From contig CAIIXF020000005.1 of the NCBI GenBank assembly GCA_903813345.2, positions 17,609,375 to 17,673,374 of the forward strand: DNA of 64,000 nucleotides, in the 5' to 3' direction. Position numbers and translations under genes: made by a program. Shown here piece after piece: positions 31,509 to 45,200 of this stretch. The notes below the pieces were generated by a model. That model did no database searches. It worked only from the letters and a program-made list of their open reading frames with translations, and was not told the origin of the DNA. The first letter of the stretch is position 1; the number at the start of each line of letters is the position of its first letter. The stretch is from Owenia fusiformis. Lineage: Eukaryota; Annelida; Polychaeta; Sabellida; Oweniidae.

Positions 31509-33242
31509 GTTGTCAATTGCAGGTGTCGAAGTGACGTATAATAGCCGTTTACCGAAGCTTCCATCAACACATGCTGACAATGATAAGATTGGGTCTGCTG
31601 TTTAATAACTTAGTGTAGAACAACCTGCATGCCTGCAATATTAAAATGTATTGGAAATTTATACTATCTGTAATATTAACTTGCTAATGTATCAATGTAC
31701 TCTTGTGACCCCTGAAGCTGAAATGTAATCATTAAACTATTATATATGGTATCTTTCACAAACTGCTCCATACATCACCTGCCTCAAGTGGTCCTTGTAA
31801 AAATATTTACCGAGAAACCAAAATAGCAGTTTGGAATGAAGTTCACCAAGTTGCGCTCAAAATCTCCAAAGAAAAAATCATGCCAAATGTTTATACCTAA
31901 AAGTGCAGCCATTGGTGAACGTTAAAGAGATTTTGAACACTACTTCGTGAATTTTCCCCTATTTTGTTTTCACGGTATAAAATATTCCCTCGAGGAGAAG
32001 TCCTGATGGGCACACATGCAGCTGATAACTAAACTCACTCTCGCAAAGAGAGGATGGAGATGGAATGAACACTTCGAGATATAAAGTAAGCAGCTGATTT
32101 CAGTTTCTCACGATTATAAAACCAGTGAGAAGGGGCGTGTAAAGGCTTTCCTATCAGATCAGTCAGCCTTTGAAAGAGGTAAGCTAAGCAGCCACTGTTC
32201 TAAATAGCACTGGAAGACAAATACAGAAACCTCTCTAAGGAGCCAGGAGTTCTTTTATCTGCACTGATACCTACTACTAAGACATACAAGAACACATGAA
32301 AACATAGCTTTGTGTATGCGTACAAGTTGTTAACCACTCAGTTAAACATACTAAATCACAAATTTTTATGTTGAGACTTAAGACCCTGGAGTTATCTGGT
32401 GCCAGGACTATAGTCCTATGATTACAATATGGGAGACTTTACCACACCTTGCACACTTAAATAACCTACCTCAATAAATTTTTGAGTATTTTATGATTCT
32501 TTTTATGTAGTTGAATCCCTTATCGTATGGGTTTATTGGCAGAATGAGGACATTTTCATTTTTATTAGCAATTTTTGCATGTCATTAAATTTATTTCAAA
32601 CGTCTAAATTGATCCAACTATTGGTACATCCATGCTATGCAGCATCAGACCCAGATGTTATGATGCATATCTCCAAAAGCAGTTTCATTTGTTGCGCATC
32701 TAGCTACCTCTCTGCTGAACTAATTCCCAGGGAAACCGGAACATATTTTATTCAAATTTTCTTTTTTTTCAAGATAATACTGAGACATATTTATTTGTAT
32801 TTTATACCTTTGTATGGGAGTCAATGGAGATATATACACTACATATTCCTATATAGCCAACAAACGTTTGACATTAGAGGGGAATCCTGAGGACTAAAAT
32901 TTGAGACTGCACAATTAACTGAAACTTTACAAATTAACCACTAAATTATTGAAATAACTCCATTTGTACATTTTTGGAATTGCACAAACAAGCAAACATT
33001 CTGATCTTTGAATTCTAGTTTGTTGTTTTTCATCACTTAATGTTTAGCGTTTTAATTTAAGGGGCGGTATTTTTCAATTCATCATTTTCATTGCATCATT
33101 CACCATGCTTGGTTTTTAAAATTTTAAAATTAAATTGAAATATCCGACGGGCAAGATCTAATCCAAGATGGCTGACTCCAGAAATTTGAATTATCGGCAA
33201 TAGTAGTCAAAATAACCCCATGGTTGAAGTAGCCTCGTGACA

Positions 33243-34092
33243 AAGTCGGTAGAACTTGAAATATAAGAGTTACCTGAAGATTGGTAGTCTTACTTACCTT
33301 CAAGAGGTTACTACACAAATTTCCCTAGGATTTTTTTGGGGTGCAAAATTTTGTTGGCCTGAAAATCCTCCCCTCATTTCGCTCGCGTTGTTTCCAAATA
33401 TAAACATGTAGCTCATCAATTGAAAATCCCTCTCGCCAAGCTAGACCCCTATTTCTCAACTTTCCAAAGAAAATCCAGGGTGCTTACTACATGATTTTAT
33501 TTGTGCCCAGAGTCCAGGGCTAGTGTTAGATGGGGGTCTATATACTTTTCCCCTTTCATAAAAATGTGGGAAAATTTCAAACTTCTTGGATTCATTCTCA
33601 GGGATACTTTTGCAAGAGCATGAATTTTCTCAAATTCTAAAGAACATAAGCAAAAATGAATGGTCAAATATCTGCAGTTTAGCATATGACACAAATTGCA
33701 ATTTGATACATTTGTGTGTTGAGCTTGTTTAATGGAGGACACTCACAGTCATATATAGAATATTGGGATTGTCCTTCCCTATCATAATTATTTTCACATC
33801 AGACATGGTTGGTTGACACATCGCCAAATTAAAGCTCAAGGGTCAACACCTTATTTTGTGATAGGAGCAACAGCTTCCTGGAAGCATGGGCCCATGCTGG
33901 AAGTCAACATAAGGAAAAATGGAAAGTCCATAAAGCATTTACACAAATTTCAATCAAGTACTGTACTTATGCTTCATCATGAACAATACAAAGGTGATAG
34001 AGTTTCATTGAAATGTGTATTCTAACCTCTAGAAGGTAAGTAAGACTCCCAATCTCCAGGCAACTCTTATATTTCAAGTTCTACCGACCCAG
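33243..34092. mobile_element. Element with about 65-base terminal inverted repeats
   Basis: The left arm (33243-33308) contains GTAGAACTTGAAATATAAGA and GTCTTACTTACCTT; the right arm (34025-34092) is the complement with a few mismatches. The 70-codon open frame inside resembles no family I know. Probably a non-autonomous DNA transposon. Confidence 0.7.
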
Positions 34093-34118
34093 TCAGGCCA
34101 TGATAAAAGAAGTAGCAT

Positions 34119-34401
34119 TAGGCCAAGGGGTTAAGGGGTGTAACGTCGACACCATTTTGGGGTAACTTAGACATGTGGGGTAACTTCGACACCTTGTTGT
34201 TTAATTGCTCTAATTTCCGAACTTGGGGGAAGCCATGTTTTTTTTTCTCGCATGGATCGAGATGTCGCGAGACTTTAATTTTTCCGGATATCAAACATGG
34301 CGGAAAATGGAAATTCTACTTCTAATAAGTAAGTGTCGAAGTTACCCCGTCTCTTATGTCGACTTTACCCCAAATGTCGACGGTACACCCCTTTGCCCTA
34401 G
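34119..34401. mobile_element. Foldback element with GTCGAC-rich arms
   Basis: The left half reads GGGGTGTAACGTCGACACC then GGGGTAACTTCGACACC; the right half holds GTGTCGAAGTTACCCC and TGTCGACGGTACACCCC, so arms fold nearly end to end. Terminal TAGGCCAAGGGG pairs loosely with CCCTTTGCCCTA. CpG-rich against the background. Sits next to the preceding element. Confidence 0.7.
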
Positions 34402-34767
34402 TCATGGTTAGTATGTATCCAACAGACTGACTAGAAGTCAGTCTGTTATGATGTACTACTTTCCTGTGGAAATTGCAGTGAAATTTTTTGCACAAAATTA
34501 TCAATTAGAGGAACCATTTCTTCAATAAAATAAGCATTCCAAATTTTCAATTAATTAGTAAGGTACAATTAAATGCAATAAAAAGTAACACAGCCTATTG
34601 TCAAGTGGAAATAAGGCTAGTTGAAGTAAAAATGTGCAAATTAATTTTACCAAATCGGCCATTTTGAATAGCACTTCCTATGTAAACAAATATTATAAAT
34701 TACCAAACTTTAACATAGGTGCCTTATAGTCTGAATATAATTCAGACTAAATAGGATATAGTCTATA

Positions 34768-35796
34768 CAGTAAAATTTTAAATGTTTGTGAGTACTTTGA
34801 ATTTAGAAAATAAGCAATCAATTGACCAAATTGAAACAGTTTATGTAAAAATAGAAACATTTATATTTATCCCAACTTTTGTATATTTTAGTTTGTTTTG
34901 TAGTTTGGCTATCATATCTGTGTCCTCTCATATTTTGATACTTCTCTGCCATGTTATTTTCGGAAAAATTAACATGGCTGAAACTTTCTAAATTACAAAA
35001 GGCCACAGCTTTGCTGCATATTATACATTAGAGTCAATACGTCCAAATCCAAACAGGGGGGTAAACACGAACGGGTTCCAAATAATGGCAAGCAGATCAT
35101 TGAATTGAATAATAGTACCTCTACTACCTCTACATAATATTTATAGCCTGAAAGATACAATATAATGATGTATACCAACAATCTTACAATAAAATAATCA
35201 ATTATGATGATTTAGGTGTTCGGAATTACCCCCATGCTAGTGTTTGGAATTACCCCCACAAACTCTGTGGTTTAAATAAAAAGATGTCAGTAATAAATTA
35301 TTTAAATTTGGGTTTCTTGATATGCAGGGGTGACAGGATCCAGTATCATAAGTTAAGGGTATCATATAATGATATACCATCAATCTAATAATTAAAACAA
35401 TTAAGTTTAAGTTAAGTGTTTGGAATTACCCCCATGCAAGTGTTCGGATTTACCCCCCAAAAAAACTCCTGTTCGGAATTACCCCCCTAAAATACCTTGT
35501 AGTAAAAATGGAATAACCCAGATATTTTTTACAATTTTTCGTAATTTTTTCTGCAAATGCATTCTACAGTGGATAATACACATAATATATATAGAATCAT
35601 AGCATAGTTGTGCAGTACAGCCAAGCTAACTACATTTTTTGATGGGGGTGTTTGGAAATAGACGTACTGACTCTACTATCTGAAATATACAAAAGTTAGG
35701 ATAAATATAAATGTTTCTATTTTTACATATACTGTTTCAATTTGGTCATTTGATTTTCTAAATTCAAAGTACTCACAAACATTTACAATTTTACTG
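34768..35796. mobile_element. Long inverted-repeat element with TA target sites
   Basis: Ends CAGTAAAATTTTAAATG and CATTTACAATTTTACTG; arms of about 125 bases match (34768-34892 against about 35670-35796), flanked by TA on both sides. Inside, a second inverted pair (AGAGTCAATACGTCC at 35029 and its relative GGAAATAGACGTACTGACTC at 35651) suggests a nested insertion. The core has four or five copies of TGTTCGGAATTACCCCC-like sequence. No transposase. Confidence 0.75.
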
Positions 35797-36287
35797 TAGT
35801 CATGGTGGACAAGATTTCTAAATTTCTGTCCTCATAATTCCTGAAAATGAACTTCAAAAGTAAAGATAAATTCTATGGCATATTATCAATATGTACTCTA
35901 CCTTGTTGCCGTCCGGAATTTTACTGTATAATGTTGCACCTTAGTGGAATAAACGGCATGTAAGGTAAATATTTTTGGAAAGTAGAAAAAATGAAAAAAT
36001 CAATCCCTGTTGTAATACGACTTCTGATTGGTTGATTTAGTAAAATCTAAAAGCTCAACTTTTTGGATTAGAGAAAAGTATTATTGATTTTATTTATCAA
36101 TCTGTTATCAGTTTATCACACCATTTTGTACAAATGTAAATTTATTATTCAAATGCATATTATCTACCAGTTATTTTGTTGCAGGTTATAATTGGTGTAG
36201 AATGATAAGTGTATAACAAAGTAGGTTTGTCATTTCAGCTTCTTGGAGTTTAACATCTTGATACAACCTTGAACCAGGAAACCGAAA

Positions 36288-39200
36288 ATGATGTCTTCAA
36301 ATCTTCCATTTGAAGTCAAGAATTTCTGCAACTATACAAGACGATTGCGCCAAATACTTAGAGAAACCAAACGTTCATTTGAGGATATAAACTGCCATGG
36401 CAACTTTGAAGGAGGTGAGTGCTCGCTTCCATTCGAAATATTGGTTCAAAATTATGTTATTTCATTGCCTAATTTTTGCAAAAAACTTGGCTTGTTCTAT
36501 TTTCTTTTTCATAGCTAAATAAAACTGAACTGAGCTGGGAATTTTGAGTCGGTATGGGGATTCCCTAACATTGTAAATTCATGATAATTATAGTGTGCAT
36601 AATTAGGTAGAACCTCTGATCAGCCTTTGAAATATGTTATTGCATCCTACGACCCCTTTAGATTGTGGTCGTACGCCCGTATCATTGGTAAGCCTGTCTA
36701 ACTCTAAGTGGATTCCCCAGATTATTTTACATTTATTTACAAAATGGACCCTAACTAGGGTATAATAACTGTTCTGTCATATTGCAATCGATTCGACATA
36801 TTAACCCTTAGAGCGCTGATTTGTTTTGGACGTGCATTCCGTGGAGACTGACTTGTTTGGGGATTGATTCCTTTTTTCAGACATGCATATAGAACCTGAT
36901 CATACCAGCTAATATCCGGAATGTGACGTCAAAGCGAGTAAACTTGCTCAGCGCACGTCTAGGGTTAATATATGATATTAAAAATGCATTATGCTTTCAA
37001 GTAATAAGCCCAAAAACGGCAATGTTATTGTATTTGATAATGAAAAGCATGATACATACACGGCAACATGCTGAATTAAGGCTTTGAAAAGGTGTCAAAA
37101 ACACTTTGATAGTTATATACAACCTTTGAGTAAGGATGAAATTGCTGTAAATTGTAGAGGTACCATTCAAATAAGTGGCTGTGATTGAAAATTTCACGAG
37201 CTCCAATATTTAGCTGCAGTTTATCAATTTGAATTTAACCCCACAAATGTAGGGTTGAAAAGAAATTTTTCTTACAACCACAGGGGCCAATCAGGGGTTT
37301 CTCCACTTCACCAATCGAGCAGAGCTCCCATACATAATCCTATTTTAACTATTAATTTCTGAAGTTGTAATCTATATAAATTCTATTTATTCTTATTTTA
37401 TATATTGACTTAAAATTGGCTTATTAGCCTCTTGCAAATTATTAATGTTGATGTAGATATTCTATTTTAACAATACACATGTAGATAGAGCCTAGATGAT
37501 TGAATTCAGAATATTTTATGTTTTCAGAGACAGTTTCATATAACTCTATAGATACACCAATCAGCAGCTTATGTGAGTTTAACCAATGAGTAGTTTGTGT
37601 CTATATGTGTTCTCCAAAATGCTTGCTTATGATTTGCGTGGTTGTTGCTTTTCCTGCTTTTGTGTGTCATATTAACAATTGTATGTGTGATTAGTTTCAT
37701 TACTCTTAGTCTTGGTAAGACCCCCCCCCGCCCCCCCCCCCCCCACCCCACGCTAAGTAAACAAAAGTTGTGTGTGAGAGTTTGTACAAAGTTACAGTTC
37801 GAATTTATGAATATCCCCCTCTCGATTGTTTTTTCCAGGGACCTAATTACAATTTTCAGGCAAATAAATTCTATAAAATGTGGAGAACTCATCCCTTGAG
37901 GACCATAAATCTACACATCTACATTCAAGTTCTCTTAAAAATGTGAAGCTATTAAACGATACAGGGGTGACATATTGTTATGGTCTCCGTTTTTTGTGAT
38001 GGTGATCGGTGGTTGGCGGTTGGCATCTGTCAATTCTTAAAACTTCCAATAACTTAACAAATACTGTTTAGACTGACTCACTTTTTTCAAAATCATCTAC
38101 AAGTGTTCAGAAGTTCAAATCTGACTTAAGATTTGAGATTTGACCTTCATTGACCTTCTCAAGGTCAAAAAAGGTCCAAAAGGTATTTTTTTAACTTGCT
38201 TCAAATTGACCTAATTTTTTTTCAAAATCATCTAGAAGTTCTCAAAAGTTCAAATCTGACTATAGATTTGACTTCAAAAAAGATATGACCTTCTCAAGGT
38301 CAAAAAGGTCTTTTTTCAACTTGTTTCAAATTGAACAGTTTTTTCAAAATCATCTCAGAAGTTCAAATCTGACTTTAGATTGGAGATTTCACGTTCAATG
38401 ACCTTCTCAGGTTTAAGAAAAGCTCTTTTTTCAACTTGCTTATTGACCAATTTTTATTTTCATAATCATCTACAAGTTCTCAGAAATTCAAATCTGACTT
38501 AAGATTGAACTAATAATATTGTGAGCAACTAGGTGGTGACATTTTGTCATGTCATTGCCTTGTATGTGAAACATATTCCCAGTCACAGTCATTTTGTACA
38601 TTTAGTCATTTTTGTAGGTTTAGTCATGAGCATGCGCATTTGTTATAATGTCTAAATCGAGAAGCCAACATTTGTTTTTAGATGACATTCTGTGTTTGTC
38701 TTTCAGCATCTGTAACAAATGGTTACACTTTATAGTTGCAACCAGGTGGTGGTACAATCACATTAATATCTTGTTTTATTTATTTGATCTAAGTATCTTA
38801 CAATTAGTTTTATGACCATGAATTCCACTCTTGTGATCTGCAACATTCTTGCATTCATGTTGCTTATGTACTCATACTGCTTCTTGTGTATTTATATTTA
38901 ATATGTACTGTACATGTACTGTACATTGTCGCATACTTTTATTGTTTACTCGTACAACTGTTGTACTTTAATCCTGCTTAATACCAATTATATATAGTTT
39001 GCTCATAATGTTTCTATAGTTTCCCCATTTGCTTTTATTGTTCACTCATGGTGTTTCTATTGTTCACTAGAACTGCTTCTATTGTTCACTCATTTGGCTT
39101 CTATTGTTCATGCATATCATAGTTATGCCCTACCCCTTCTTTCCTACAGCAGCTGACACGAAGTGTATTATGTGCAGTCCCAGAAAAGTGTAGATGGGTG

Positions 39201-42200
39201 AATTCCTGGGGAATTTTCTTCTACTTTGTTAATGTAGGTTTACTGGGATTATATAACAGTAATTGCCTAATCTATGCCTTATCTTTGCAATCTAAGCAAG
39301 AACATATAATTCTTTCACTTAATATTGAACTTGAATTAGTTCTGATATACAGTAAAACCTGTGTTAGTGAACACCTCTCTATAAGTGAACATATTTCTCT
39401 AGTGAACTCCTCTTCTAATCATATACTCCTCTGACTTCTGTATGGAATTCCCTCTATGTAGTGAACACCTACCTACTGTGAACAGATTTTTGGCTTCCTA
39501 TGTGTTCACTATACACAGGTTTTACTGTATTTAAATTCTGAAAAACTAATATTCCTAATCTAGCAAGTATGATACTTGAATAATTAATTTTGATTATTTA
39601 TTAATCATGGCAGAAAATATTAATCTTGGCATAATATTCAACTTGACCTCATATTAATAATGGAAAAATATTAATTGTGGTATTTTTGTTTTCAGTACAA
39701 GTCCTTTCAGCAGATTTGAGTTACGAGGAAGAAGAACAAATTGTATCAATCATCGACAAAAAGCCAAGTTTTCTCATATTTGGACAAAGCTGTTATGCCA
39801 AGGCTGTAATTGTCAACGAAATCTTTAATCAAACAATATTTCCGATATCAGACACTGTGAATAATCTGGAAACAAAATGGCGGAAGGTTCAGTTTAAATA
39901 TGGTGATAAAGCAACGAAAAGTCTTGTTGCGGGAAGCTATGTATTTGTGGATAATCTAGCGTCTTTTAATAAACCATGGAGGACAATACCAACGGAGGAT
40001 TTGATAGTAATCGAGGATTCTCAGCAGGATTCAGCGACATTGAGTGCTACATTGGAGGTCCAGATATGCCACCCTTTGTTAAAAGAGGGGGCTACTGTCT
40101 ACATGGGGCCAACAAATATGAGTGACAATTTAGCAGATTTGTGTGCAAAGATAAGGGATGATTCTATACCGATTATAATATATGCATTGGACCAGGAGCA
40201 ACTCAGCCCACAGGTCAGTATTCAACATTTTTATTATTAACTACCCTGATCTTCCCCTACCAGTTGCTTACTAAAACCAAATGTTGTGGTAGCAAAATTT
40301 GTGGAACATCATTGGTTCTGCCAAAACAGTGTTCTACTCAGGGGGTGTTCCACTTTTGGAGGTTGACTGGCATCAAAGGAATTTCAAGAAATACAAAGAC
40401 AAATACTGTAAAACGGGTAATTTTGACACCGGAAATTTTAGCGATTTTTCAATTTTAAGGGGTTTTAGCCCGGGAAATTTTAGCGAAATGACGATTAATC
40501 TTTAAAAAATCAAATTAGCGAAATGCATTAGAAATTTTATCATTTATGGCAGAAGAATGAATAACGGACATGACAGAGGAATTATCAAAATGTCCTTAAA
40601 TACTAGTATTCATGTAGTTTCCCGGGAATTTGCAAGGGGGTCACTTTTCAAAATATTCCAGGGGGGTTTGACAACTTTTCCCCAAAATCACTTGAAAAGC
40701 ATTCAGAATGATGAAAATGGTGTTAATTTTTTGTGATGGTGTCTTCAAATTAGGAGGTGTTCCATTTTCACAAATTCAATTTACATTAAGCCATTATGGG
40801 TTTTAAAAATGACACATTGAAAGTGTTCTATATTTTTGAGTTGATGTTAATAGCCAACAGATCAGGAATTGAATACTATTTTATTGTCAACCATTGTAAG
40901 GAACAATCTTCATTTAAAGTTTAGTTTAGTCTAAGTTCTAGATGAGACAAAGGGCCATTGCAAACAGTTTCAAAGATCTCCACATCATACATGTCCCACT
41001 CACAACCACTTCTACATTTAGAATGTCTGATTACATTCTTATGTCACCACCACAAGTGATGACATGTTGTTATATAGTTGCTAACTTATTATGGACAGTA
41101 TTCGGCAGTTGGCGGTCAGTGGTTGGTATTCGGAGTTCACCATTTTGAGTTTGGCATCTGTAACAAATGGCAGGTGGTGATATTTTGCATGTTAATGCCT
41201 TATTTTTACTATAATTCCTAACAAGGGTGTTTCCTTATATATTCTATATATCTACACTAAGCCAGATGTTGCCATCCTATGGGTTTAACCTTATTTAAAT
41301 TGGATATATCCCAGCTTTTAACAAAGGCACCAAACCACTTTTGATACACTTAAACCTGTTGTGTTTGAACTTCCACTTGACCCAAATGAACTTTACAAGT
41401 TTTGAGAATTTATTGCATAAAGATTTTAAAAGTACACAGAAATTTGATACTGGCAAATAATGTTACATTTTTTCAGTCTTCAGCATGCCATGTTTTATAC
41501 AATTAAATGCATCATTTGATTTCAAGTAGACTTTTATTGAGGCATTTAGAAAATTATAAGTGCTACAATATTTTTTATGAAACCTAAAATGAGTGGAAAC
41601 AAGAGATGAAACATAATTTTTGATTGTTTTATTTAAATAAGGTTAATGAAGTAAATGGTTATGGGAGGAAATGTGATAGATAGATGTGTAGTGAAACTTG
41701 TATATCTGAACAATTCTCGAATCTAACAACTCAAAGTAGATGCTTTTTGGTCTTACTTTTTTCAACTGTCATGAACTTCCATGTTGTTGAACATATTTGG
41801 TCAGCCCCAGTGGTGTTCAGATGAGATAGGTTTTAATGCAGCTTTGCAGGATTCACCAAATCATTTTAGAAATAAACTTTTAAATTATCAAAACAAATTG
41901 AAGTGACTTATGAAAAGACTTGTTCATCCTTTAAATAAATTAATTTTAGTTCACTGTCAACATTCTTATTTTATTGAACTATTTTTTCTAATACAGGAAA
42001 ACCTGTATATTTGAACACCCTGTCTAATGTAAAACATCTCTGACAGATGCCATTAACTCAAAGTATGAACACCTGCTAAGCTCAACACTTGCTGCCCAGC
42101 AGTGTGGTTGGTCCCAGTGGCACTCAGATTAGATGTAGTATTTTATTGAATATTATTGAACATTATATTTTTGATTGAACCAGTTTTTCTGAATTTTACT

Positions 42201-45200
42201 TACATTCTTGATTTCGCGAAGAGTAAAATTCTAATTTCATCACTGAGTGTCATCAAATATGATAGAAAATAACACCCGCATGTGACTCCATGAGCATAAA
42301 ATGAGATTTCGAGATGAATCACAGTCCCGTTTTCTGTAAAATCTGTTAAATGTGTAGGTTTCACTAAAGTTCATGTATGTATTTTAGAAGATATTTTTCA
42401 TTATTTGAGAATCTGAAAGCTTCTGAGTGAGGGATGGGGCCTATAAAAATGTCAGTGTGACTTAAAGGTTGAATAAATAGTGCAGAGACGTATCCAACGA
42501 TCATGGTCCTGGTGTCAAAATATATCGAATTTTGAATATTTCATCAAGGCTAACATCTATTTTCATTAGCTACAAAGAAAACCCCCGAACGTACCTAATT
42601 TCTGCCGATATTCACAATCACTGGCATCCTAAATCCCCGGGAATCTTCTCCCGACATCGAGGGAAAAAATGCTCACGTACCTTTTTAATGATTTCCCGGT
42701 TATATTGTCATTGGATTCCAGCCCCGTTTTCACCTAACGTTCTATCCAACATTCTGTTTCCTTTATACCATGCGCGTGTCAAGAAGACCTTGAATATGGG
42801 CAGATTTGAGGTGTTTTAGTCTTAGATATTTTTTGATTTTTCTTCGTCAGTGGATCAAATCAACTGCAAGAGTCGCCGGTAATAGACCGTCGACGGCGGT
42901 CATATCGTGTACCATGCATACGGTTATATCAGACAACCGCGGTTATACTGTAACATGCGGTCTTACCTATCTCAGCTGCAGCAAGAATTTTAAATGGCGG
43001 AGATTTAGAAATGTTTCAAAAAACAAAATGCGGGACGTCCAACCTTTCAATTGCTTATTTAGAAGTATATTTGCAAGTCTGATTGGTGGTATTCGTCGAC
43101 AAGTGCATATATTTTAAGAAAATAGGTATGGCGAAGAAGACATTAGGCCAAACGTTGCACTAATACCTCGGGAAAGGTAAAATGACTCCCAAATTTCCTC
43201 TATAGTCTTTATTCAACCTTTAATTAATTTCTGTATTTGAACTCAGCTTTTCGTCTTTGGAATGTTTTTGCCTTTTATTTTATCAATTGAACAAGAGATC
43301 TCTTTCAATGCTTCAAAATACTTTATTCAATGTACTAAAGAAGGAGGGGATCTATTTGGAGAGATCACAGCCTTCTATTAATTCCTTGCTAGAAAGCTAC
43401 ATGTAGTTAGAAAACAGAAAGATGTGATGAGTATCAGATAGAAGGGCTCAAACTATCCTCATTTTGTCAAATCTGTATCTTTTTAAATACACTGCTTTAT
43501 ATGAAGTCCATTAAAAAACAATTTTACATGAAGTTAGTAAATCATTAGACTTTTTAAAACTGAGTCAAAAGGCATTCATGAAATATTGATATTTTTATGA
43601 TCTGGTATGTGGGTAGGTGTTTTGACCATTAACCTTATCCATTTTTTCTATCATTTGGGTTTTAATATATGATATGTGTTTCACTTGTTTACTTTACCAG
43701 TTAAATGCACTCTGACATAGCATTGAAATATACAGTTGTATATGAGGTGAATCAGATGTTTGGCATTAAAACATTTTAATTAAAAGTGACAGAGGGTTAT
43801 TCAGACCATAAAAAACTACAATGATCTGTTTATTGCACCATCAATCTTTTGATATAAACTTTATTTTTTTCCAAAAATGTCAGTGCTTGGAAAACTCTAA
43901 TCTGGTAAGCAGCTGGACATGAGGTCAAATTGAATTTTCCTCATCTGACCTTTTTAGTACCAAAAGGCAATTTACAATTTTACATGAACCTGTAATTGTC
44001 CCAAAGAACAAAGTTCAGGAGGGTCATAGTGAAGCCCTCCGTCAGTCTGTCCGTCCGTTACATAACTAAAGTAAAAGTTGACGGATTTTCTTCATATTTT
44101 GTGGAAAGATGTACATTGGTTAATAGTTTTACTCAAAATGGCGTATAGCTTTATTATACTCAAATGAAAGACAATTTAAAGTACAGTAAAACCTGTCTAA
44201 TCTGAACGCCCATGGGACCAGCCAAAACCGTTCAAATTTTGAGGTTTTTGTTAGTCGTGGGGGGTTCATTGCCCAGTCCACTATATTGCACACTTAATAC
44301 TAAGTCAGAAAATGCATGTTGTTGATGAGTTTATTCTACAATAGGCCTCTAGCCTATATGTTATGTTTTATTTACATTTTGAACAATTTCATTATTTTAT
44401 AAAAAATAACTTATCTCTTGGTAAAAATTTTGTAATATACTGTATATTTAGTATATGATAGTCTCGTACGAAATCCTAATCAAATGACTTATCCCATATT
44501 ATGGTTATACAGCACTGCTTTACTTTTGCTTGGAAAAGTTGTTCATTGTTGTTTGTTTTTTGGCACTTTTAGCATTAGCAATATTTGAGTAGATTACATC
44601 CTCTTCAAGTAACAAGAATTTTTCATGAGTTTTCATTCGAGATGATGTATAATCCTTCAAAATATCAAGGGCATTCAGGATGTCAGATGTATGCCTTTTT
44701 AGGAGGCATTTTAGTGAAAGGTTATTACGAAGTTGAATTTTTTTCTTTCTCGTTATACGATTGTCTGCAAATGTGTCTGTGTTGTATTTGTGATTATAAA
44801 ACATTTAATGATTGAATCTTAGCTATCATAACAGACCCATGGGATATAAAACAGTTAAGGCCTGCTCATAATCCAAATCAAAAAAAATTCCAATAAGGAT
44901 AAACCGATTATCTCCTGGATTCACACCCTTCTCTTAATCATGGGCTTTCAATTAAAAAGTTGTTAGTTGAAAGCCCATGTCTTAATTCAAGAGAAAGCCC
45001 ATGAAAACACATAGTGATAATTAAACATCATAGTGTGTCCCTTTAAATTGTATTGTTCAATGTAAAATGTCTGATTCAAATTAGGATGCTATCTAGAAAT
45101 ATAAAACTTCATTGGGTGATCTCCATTTAAAAGTATATTGTTTACATCTTAATGTACACATTTCTATGATTTACAAAATGAAAAGATGATGTCCCCCAAA

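Larger units (their letters stand above)
31509..36287. other. Divergent spacer, POMGNT1-like / DSTYK promoters
   Basis: Holds the 5' untranslated regions and presumed promoters of two genes transcribed away from each other. A possible acceptor (TTTCAG at 36238) suggests that the DSTYK start codon lies in a second exon. No TATA box could be assigned with confidence. The middle is occupied by three inverted-repeat elements (33243-34092, 34119-34401, 34768-35796). No gene recognised among the open frames. Confidence 0.6.

Noticed and set aside
36238-36287. Promoter elements directly before the DSTYK ATG
   Set aside because: The sequence resembles a splice acceptor (TTTCAG), so the real promoter may be further upstream; no box could be assigned.
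37569-37899. Open frames of 107 and 85 codons on opposite strands
   Set aside because: Both run through a poly-C/G tract and mirror each other; low-complexity artefact.
40264-40505. Short open frames after DSTYK exon 2
   Set aside because: They lie downstream of a clear donor (CCACAG before GTCAGT) in a repeat-like stretch with GGGAAATTTTAGCG units.
42532-43117. Two overlapping open frames of about 100 codons on the plus strand
   Set aside because: No recognised family, no clear splice links, lie in the CpG-rich patch; length is compatible with chance.
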